Below, in pieces: positions 60,169 through 64,000 of a stretch of 64,000 nt of DNA. Numbering within the stretch: position 1 is the first letter of the stretch; the number at the start of each line of letters is the position of its first letter. Under the pieces are notes generated by a model. That model did no database searches and was not told where the DNA came from. It saw nothing but the letters and a program-made list of their open reading frames with translations. This stretch comes from Flavobacterium sp. N1994 (GTDB lineage Bacteria > Bacteroidota > Bacteroidia > Flavobacteriales > Flavobacteriaceae): assembly GCF_025947145.1 (NCBI RefSeq), contig NZ_CP109999.1, positions 3,100,001 to 3,164,000 on the forward strand. The letters are read 5' to 3'. Position numbers and translations under genes: made by a program.

Positions 60169-61092
60169 ATGAAACACTGGATTGAAGCGGCGAGACTTCG
60201 TACTTTACCACTTTCGGTATCAGGAATTATTGTGGGTAGTTTTTATGCCATGTCACAAGCTATGTTTAATTGGAAAATTGTCGTTTTTGCTTTGCTAACA
60301 ACGTTAGGATTACAAATACTTTCCAATTTTGCAAATGATTATGGTGATGGTGTAAAAGGAACGGATAACGATGATAGGGTGGGGCCAAAACGAGCGATTC
60401 AAAAAGGAGCTATTACTCCATTTGCTATGAAAAATGCCATAATACTAACATCCTTTGTTACTTTGTGTTTTGCCATTTTACTGATTTATTGTGCGTTCAA
60501 AGAAAGTTACTTGCTTTATTCCTTTATCTTTTTGTTTTTAGGGGTTTTGGCAATTGCCTCTGCTATTCGTTATACTGTTGGAAAAGGAGCATATGGTTAT
60601 AGAGGTTATGGCGATTTGTTTGTTTTTATTTTCTTTGGTTTGGTTAGTACTTTTGGTGTTTATTTCATGTTTTCTAAAGAAATAGATTGGCTATTGCTAC
60701 TTCCAGCGACAGCTATAGGCTTTTTAAGCGTAGGGGTTTTGAATCTTAACAATATGCGAGATGAAGAAAGCGATAGAAAAGCAGGTAAGAATACAGTTGT
60801 GGTTAAAAAAGGCGGTGAATGGGCAAAAAAATATCATTACTTTTTAGTGATTTCTGCAATGATTCTAGTTGTTATTTTTGCTATTTTGAATAATTTTCAT
60901 TTCGATCAATATATTTTTTTAGGAGCCTATTTGCCATTACTATCGCATCTAAACAGAGTGAAAAAAAATAGAAACCCAAAATTATTGGATCCAGAGTTGA
61001 AGAAATTAGCCTTAAGCACATTTTTTCTATCGGTTTTATTGGCTTTGAGCTTAATCTATTTTATTTCAGACTTATTGGTTAATTACATTTAA
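60169..61092 (+). CDS. menA: 1,4-dihydroxy-2-naphthoate prenyltransferase
   Basis: A 307-residue UbiA-family membrane enzyme that attaches the polyprenyl tail. Eight or so hydrophobic helices are interrupted by the two Asp-rich diphosphate-binding motifs, NFANDYGDGVKGTDND and the later NMRDEESDRKAGKNT. LRTLPLSVSGIIVGSF is the typical MenA start. It follows menB by 18 nt on the same strand. Confidence 0.94.
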   Translation: MKHWIEAARLRTLPLSVSGIIVGSFYAMSQAMFNWKIVVFALLTTLGLQILSNFANDYGDGVKGTDNDDRVGPKRAIQKGAITPFAMKNAIILTSFVTLCFAILLIYCAFKESYLLYSFIFLFLGVLAIASAIRYTVGKGAYGYRGYGDLFVFIFFGLVSTFGVYFMFSKEIDWLLLLPATAIGFLSVGVLNLNNMRDEESDRKAGKNTVVVKKGGEWAKKYHYFLVISAMILVVIFAILNNFHFDQYIFLGAYLPLLSHLNRVKKNRNPKLLDPELKKLALSTFFLSVLLALSLIYFISDLLVNYI

Positions 61093-61108
61093 TAAAAAAT
61101 CATTTGCC

Positions 61109-61786
61109 ATGAAAATTACATTCTACGGACACGCTTGTATTGGAATTGAAGTAAGCGGTAAACATATTTTAGTAGACCCTTTTATTACTGGAAATCCCAA
61201 GGCTTCTCATATTGATATCAATGTGTTAAAAGCAGATTATATACTACTTACGCATGCTCATAATGATCATACTCTTGATGCAGAAGCTATAGCTAAACGA
61301 ACAGATGCGGTTATTGTAGCAAATTATGAAGTGGCGGTTCATTTTGCAAATAAAGGATTAAAATACCACCCCATGAATCATGGCGGAAGTTGGCAATTTG
61401 ATTTTGGAAAAGTGAAATTAGTCAATGCAGTGCATAGCAGTTCTTTTGCAGACGGAAGTTATGGTGGTAATCCTGCAGGTTTTGTAATCGAAGGTGAGCA
61501 TAAAAACATCTATATTTCTGGAGATACCGCTCTTACTATGGATATGAAACTTATTCCAATGAGAACTAAATTAGATTTAGCAATACTATCCATTGGAAAT
61601 AATTTTACAATGGATGTTGAAGATGCTATTATTGCCGCAGATTTTGTCCAATGTGATAAAGTATTAGGAGTGCATTTTGATACATTCGGATTTATTGTAA
61701 TTAATCATGATGAAGCCAAAAAGAAGTTCTTTGATGCCGGAAAAGATTTAATGCTTTTAGATATTGGAGAAAGCATTTCGCTTTAA
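61109..61786 (+). CDS. UPF0173 metal-dependent hydrolase (MBL fold)
   Basis: A 225-residue metallo-beta-lactamase-fold protein of the UPF0173 type. ITFYGHACIGIEVSGKHILVDPF opens the fold; the metal motif HxHxDH is complete in LLTHAHNDHT; later ligands lie in VNAVHSSSF, ISGDTALT and a final GVHFDTF. No activity is known for the family. It lies between menA and menC with 16 and 2 nt gaps, so it is in the men operon, but a role in menaquinone synthesis is not established. Confidence 0.9.
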   Translation: MKITFYGHACIGIEVSGKHILVDPFITGNPKASHIDINVLKADYILLTHAHNDHTLDAEAIAKRTDAVIVANYEVAVHFANKGLKYHPMNHGGSWQFDFGKVKLVNAVHSSSFADGSYGGNPAGFVIEGEHKNIYISGDTALTMDMKLIPMRTKLDLAILSIGNNFTMDVEDAIIAADFVQCDKVLGVHFDTFGFIVINHDEAKKKFFDAGKDLMLLDIGESISL

Positions 61787-61788
61787 TA

Positions 61789-62823
61789 ATGAAAGCTTCT
61801 TACTTCAAATACATACTTCATTTTAAACAAGCCTCAGGAACTTCAAGAGGCATTTTAACCGATAAAGAAACTTGGTTTATCATCTTAGAAAAAGAAGGTA
61901 AAAAGGGAATAGGAGAGTGTGGAATTCTTCGTGGATTGAGTGCGGATGATAGACCCGATTATGAAGAAAAATTAAAATGGACTTGCGAAAATATCCATCT
62001 TGGAGAACAAAAACTTTGGGAAGAATTAATCGAATTTCCTTCAATTCAATTTGGAGTAGAGATGGCTTTTTTGTCTTTGAAAAGTGAAACTCCCTTCGAA
62101 TTATTTCCTTCCGATTTTGTAAAAAGCATTAAAAGTATTTCCATAAATGGATTGATTTGGATGGGGGATGAAGACTTCATGAAAGCCCAAATTGAAGGCA
62201 AAATCGAGCAAGGTTTTAGCTGTATAAAACTTAAGATTGGAGCCATAGACTTTGATAAAGAATTAGATTTATTACGCTTTATTAGAGCAAATTTTGATGA
62301 AAAAACAATTGAAATCAGAGTCGATGCCAATGGTGTTTTTGATTCAAATGATGCTTTATTTAAAATAAAACAACTAACTGGTTTTAAATTACATAGTATT
62401 GAACAACCAATTAAAAAAAATCAGACTGACACGATGTCAGTTTTGTGTAAAAGCACGACAATTCCTATAGCTTTGGACGAAGAGCTAATTGGAATATTTT
62501 CATTGGAAAGTAAAGAAGAATTATTGCAAAAAGTGATGCCCCAATACATCATTTTGAAGCCCAGTTTCATCGGCGGATTTAGAGGAACTTTAGAATGGAT
62601 TGCATTGGCAAAAAAATACAATATCGGTTGGTGGATTACTTCTGCATTGGAAAGTAATGTAGGTTTAAATGCGATTGCCCAATTTACTTTTTTACAAAAT
62701 AATTCGATGCCACAAGGTTTAGGAACGGGAAGTTTATATACCAATAATTTTGATTCTCCTTTGACGGTTTATGATGGACAACTTTGGTATGATACAACAA
62801 GAAACTGGAACTTTACTATATAA
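61789..62823 (+). CDS. menC: o-Succinylbenzoate synthase
   Basis: A 344-residue enolase-superfamily enzyme that dehydrates SHCHC to o-succinylbenzoate. All expected residues are visible: the KxK pair in FSCIKLKIG, metal ligands Asp in EIRVDANGVF, Glu in HSIEQPI and Asp-Glu in IALDEELIG, and the second catalytic Lys in YIILKPSFIGG. It starts 2 nt after the UPF0173 gene and ends the operon. MenD, MenE and MenF are not in this window. Confidence 0.93.
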   Translation: MKASYFKYILHFKQASGTSRGILTDKETWFIILEKEGKKGIGECGILRGLSADDRPDYEEKLKWTCENIHLGEQKLWEELIEFPSIQFGVEMAFLSLKSETPFELFPSDFVKSIKSISINGLIWMGDEDFMKAQIEGKIEQGFSCIKLKIGAIDFDKELDLLRFIRANFDEKTIEIRVDANGVFDSNDALFKIKQLTGFKLHSIEQPIKKNQTDTMSVLCKSTTIPIALDEELIGIFSLESKEELLQKVMPQYIILKPSFIGGFRGTLEWIALAKKYNIGWWITSALESNVGLNAIAQFTFLQNNSMPQGLGTGSLYTNNFDSPLTVYDGQLWYDTTRNWNFTI

Positions 62824-62828
62824 AAAAA

Positions 62829-62852
62829 CCTGCTCCAAGAAGCAGGCTTTTA
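62829..62852. terminator. Terminator after the men operon
   Basis: CCTGCT (62829-62834) pairs with AGCAGG (62841-62846), with A and T tracts on each side; probably bidirectional for the convergent MpaB-like gene. Confidence 0.8.
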
Positions 62853-62868
62853 AGGAATAAAATTTACT

Positions 62869-63651
62869 TTAAACGGGATGAATATCCAGTTCCCTTATTT
62901 CAATTTTATAATCAGGTGGGAGTAATAAATTTTTTAAAAATTGGTTCATTTTTATATTCCGACTCAATTTATAAACTGGAATCGCAATCGATAACAAAGA
63001 GGAATTATTCAGATACAATAACTTTTTTACCCGTTTTGGAACAACTAGTTTTTGAGCTTCAATTAGTACTTTGTATCTAAAAATGCCTAAGTGTTTTTTG
63101 TATTGTTTGAATAGGTCAAAAGTATATTTGCTGGCTTTTAGGTTTTCTATCAAATGAGATTCTCTCACAGGAAGCCATTCGGTATAAGTTTTTGGTAATT
63201 CGGATAATCCCATTCTTTTTCCCACACGATAAAAGACATTATAGACTTCCTCTTTTTCATCCTCCTTCAATTTTCTTTCTAAAAGTTCGTACGAAGCGAT
63301 AGAATAATGAATTAGCATAAACAACACATCACGATAGGCCCAGTCAGGAATTGTTGCTCCTCGATTGTGTTCTACAGCTGCGTGTATTTGTCTCATCGTA
63401 TCAATAGCTTTATTAGCTTCCTCTGTTGACGAAAAGACTATTTTCCTAGCGTAACTAACTGTCGAAAACAATCTCCCTAAAGGATCTGAAGGTAATTTTC
63501 CTGTATAATAGAGCCAATCTACTGCTTTGTTTAGTGCAAATTCGGCAGAAGCTCCAGCAAAAATGAAAAGAATGGTGTCACTATTTCCCCAGATTTTTCT
63601 AACAACAGAACCTTTATTCACAAAGTCTACTATTTCTTTTTTGGTTTCCAT
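62869..63651 (-). CDS. MpaB-like oxygenase (DUF2236 family)
   Basis: A 260-residue protein resembling the oxygenase MpaB/DUF2236 family. The family-like parts are SDTILFIFAGASAEFALNKAVDW near the N-terminus, PSDPLGRLFSTVSYARKIVF and the histidine-rich MRQIHAAVEHNRG...WAYRDVLFMLIHYS region, which should bind the heme or metal. A cytoplasmic or membrane-associated oxidoreductase is likely. The substrate is unknown. It starts 15 nt after the creD-like gene on the same strand. Confidence 0.72.
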   Translation of the reverse strand: METKKEIVDFVNKGSVVRKIWGNSDTILFIFAGASAEFALNKAVDWLYYTGKLPSDPLGRLFSTVSYARKIVFSSTEEANKAIDTMRQIHAAVEHNRGATIPDWAYRDVLFMLIHYSIASYELLERKLKEDEKEEVYNVFYRVGKRMGLSELPKTYTEWLPVRESHLIENLKASKYTFDLFKQYKKHLGIFRYKVLIEAQKLVVPKRVKKLLYLNNSSLLSIAIPVYKLSRNIKMNQFLKNLLLPPDYKIEIRELDIHPV

Positions 63652-63666
63652 AGGGTTATAATTTTA

Positions 63667-64000
63667 TTATTTACTCCAATCAATTTTTCTGGAAAAATAC
63701 ATCACAGCACCTAATATGGCAAACAATCCTATACTTCCAACCAGTAAAGCATAATCTTCCATTTGAATAATAACATAGATAAACGTATATAACACTGAAA
63801 GCGAAATACCTATAAACATGGGAAACTTTCTATTTTTTAATATGGAAATGGAATAGAGGGTTATCATCGCCACTACAGAAGCACCAGCGATGCTGTAGGC
63901 AAAACTAAAGGTACTGTGTTCAGTTATGGAAATCAATAGGGTGTAGAACATAATCAGCGCCAAACCAATCATTGAATATTGGAAAATATGAATGTTTATT
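63667..64000 (-). CDS. creD: CreD-like inner membrane protein (3' part only)
   Basis: The frame is open to the window edge (base 64000), so at least the last 110 residues of a longer protein are seen. The visible part has four membrane segments and the CreD signatures YTLLISITEH and EDYALLVGSIGLFAILG, ending MYFSRKIDW, as in the E. coli inner-membrane protein CreD. An in-frame ATG at 63972 exists but the similarity continues upstream (INIHIFQYS), so it is not the start. Probable co-transcription with the MpaB-like gene, 15 nt downstream. Confidence 0.82.
   Translation of the reverse strand, partial: INIHIFQYSMIGLALIMFYTLLISITEHSTFSFAYSIAGASVVAMITLYSISILKNRKFPMFIGISLSVLYTFIYVIIQMEDYALLVGSIGLFAILGAVMYFSRKIDWSK

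Noticed and set aside
1..64000. tRNA, rRNA or riboswitch genes
   Set aside because: I read the intergenic stretches for cloverleaf arms (such as GGTTCGAATCC-like T-loops) and known riboswitch cores and found none; a covariance search would be needed to exclude divergent ones.

Overview
The window is AT-rich, compactly coded DNA that looks like a Flavobacteriaceae chromosome, most likely Flavobacterium. The evidence is several proteins with type IX secretion (T9SS) C-terminal sorting domains, a transketolase split into two genes, a menaquinone gene block, a MarC/RecR/Tgt/LptF/DnaB gene set with Flavobacterium-like proteins, no clear Shine-Dalgarno sequences, and many copies of the Bacteroidetes -7 promoter element TAnnTTTG just upstream of start codons. 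No rRNA, tRNA, CRISPR array, transposase, integrase or phage gene was seen.

Layout. (1) 1-6257: the 3' end of a T9SS protein gene, a tandem pair of arginine-deiminase-superfamily genes, marC, a CoA-binding protein, a sodium:solute symporter and recR. (2) 6334-14374: an exopolysaccharide/capsule operon with a Wza-like export lipoprotein, a Wzc-like tyrosine kinase, a UDP-GlcNAc C4-epimerase-like gene, two nucleotide-sugar dehydrogenases and RfbB. It ends at a strong terminator without any glycosyltransferase. (3) 14705-29118: two giant T9SS-secreted repeat proteins (1653 and 3070 aa) whose last ~570 residues are nearly identical. (4) 29212-34343: an S4 RNA-binding protein, an FKBP-type lipoprotein with calcium-binding-like repeats, the split transketolase with an unrelated secreted-protein gene wedged between its halves, a stand-alone receiver protein and a small charged protein. 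(5) 34499-50285: housekeeping genes (tgt, lptF/G-like permease, EamA, accA, dnaB, cyanophycin synthetase, Nif3-like, lpxK, purine nucleoside phosphorylase) mixed with hypothetical genes. (6) 50282-54367: lipA, gapA and a TPR-hybrid histidine kinase, all on the minus strand. (7) 54619-64000: alcohol dehydrogenase, YgjV-like protein, a 42-bp tandem-repeat intergenic region, an MFS transporter, a secreted C1 peptidase, the menB-menA-UPF0173-menC operon, an MpaB-like protein and the 3' part of a creD-like gene.

How the genes fit together. The polysaccharide operon makes precursors (UDP-GlcA, a UDP-HexNAc uronic acid, dTDP-4-keto-6-deoxyglucose) and the export/kinase pair. The two giant proteins downstream are probable surface or matrix proteins. 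The men block serves menaquinone synthesis. Cyanophycin synthetase and the deiminase-type hydrolases both touch arginine nitrogen, but nothing in the sequence links them directly.

I did not find a clear new multi-gene system. The items most worth a second look are: 7-bp tandem repeats abutting the -7 elements of recR and tgt; three genes with a fixed 4-nt gap between a -7-like element and ATG (possible leaderless transcripts); loss of zinc-ligand cysteines in both Tgt and the zinc-ribbon family protein; the near-identical giant-gene 3' halves; a lamin-tail-like domain nested inside a fibronectin-III-like repeat; the gene inserted in the transketolase operon; the 42-bp tandem repeat; and a hairpin element at 44991-45050.
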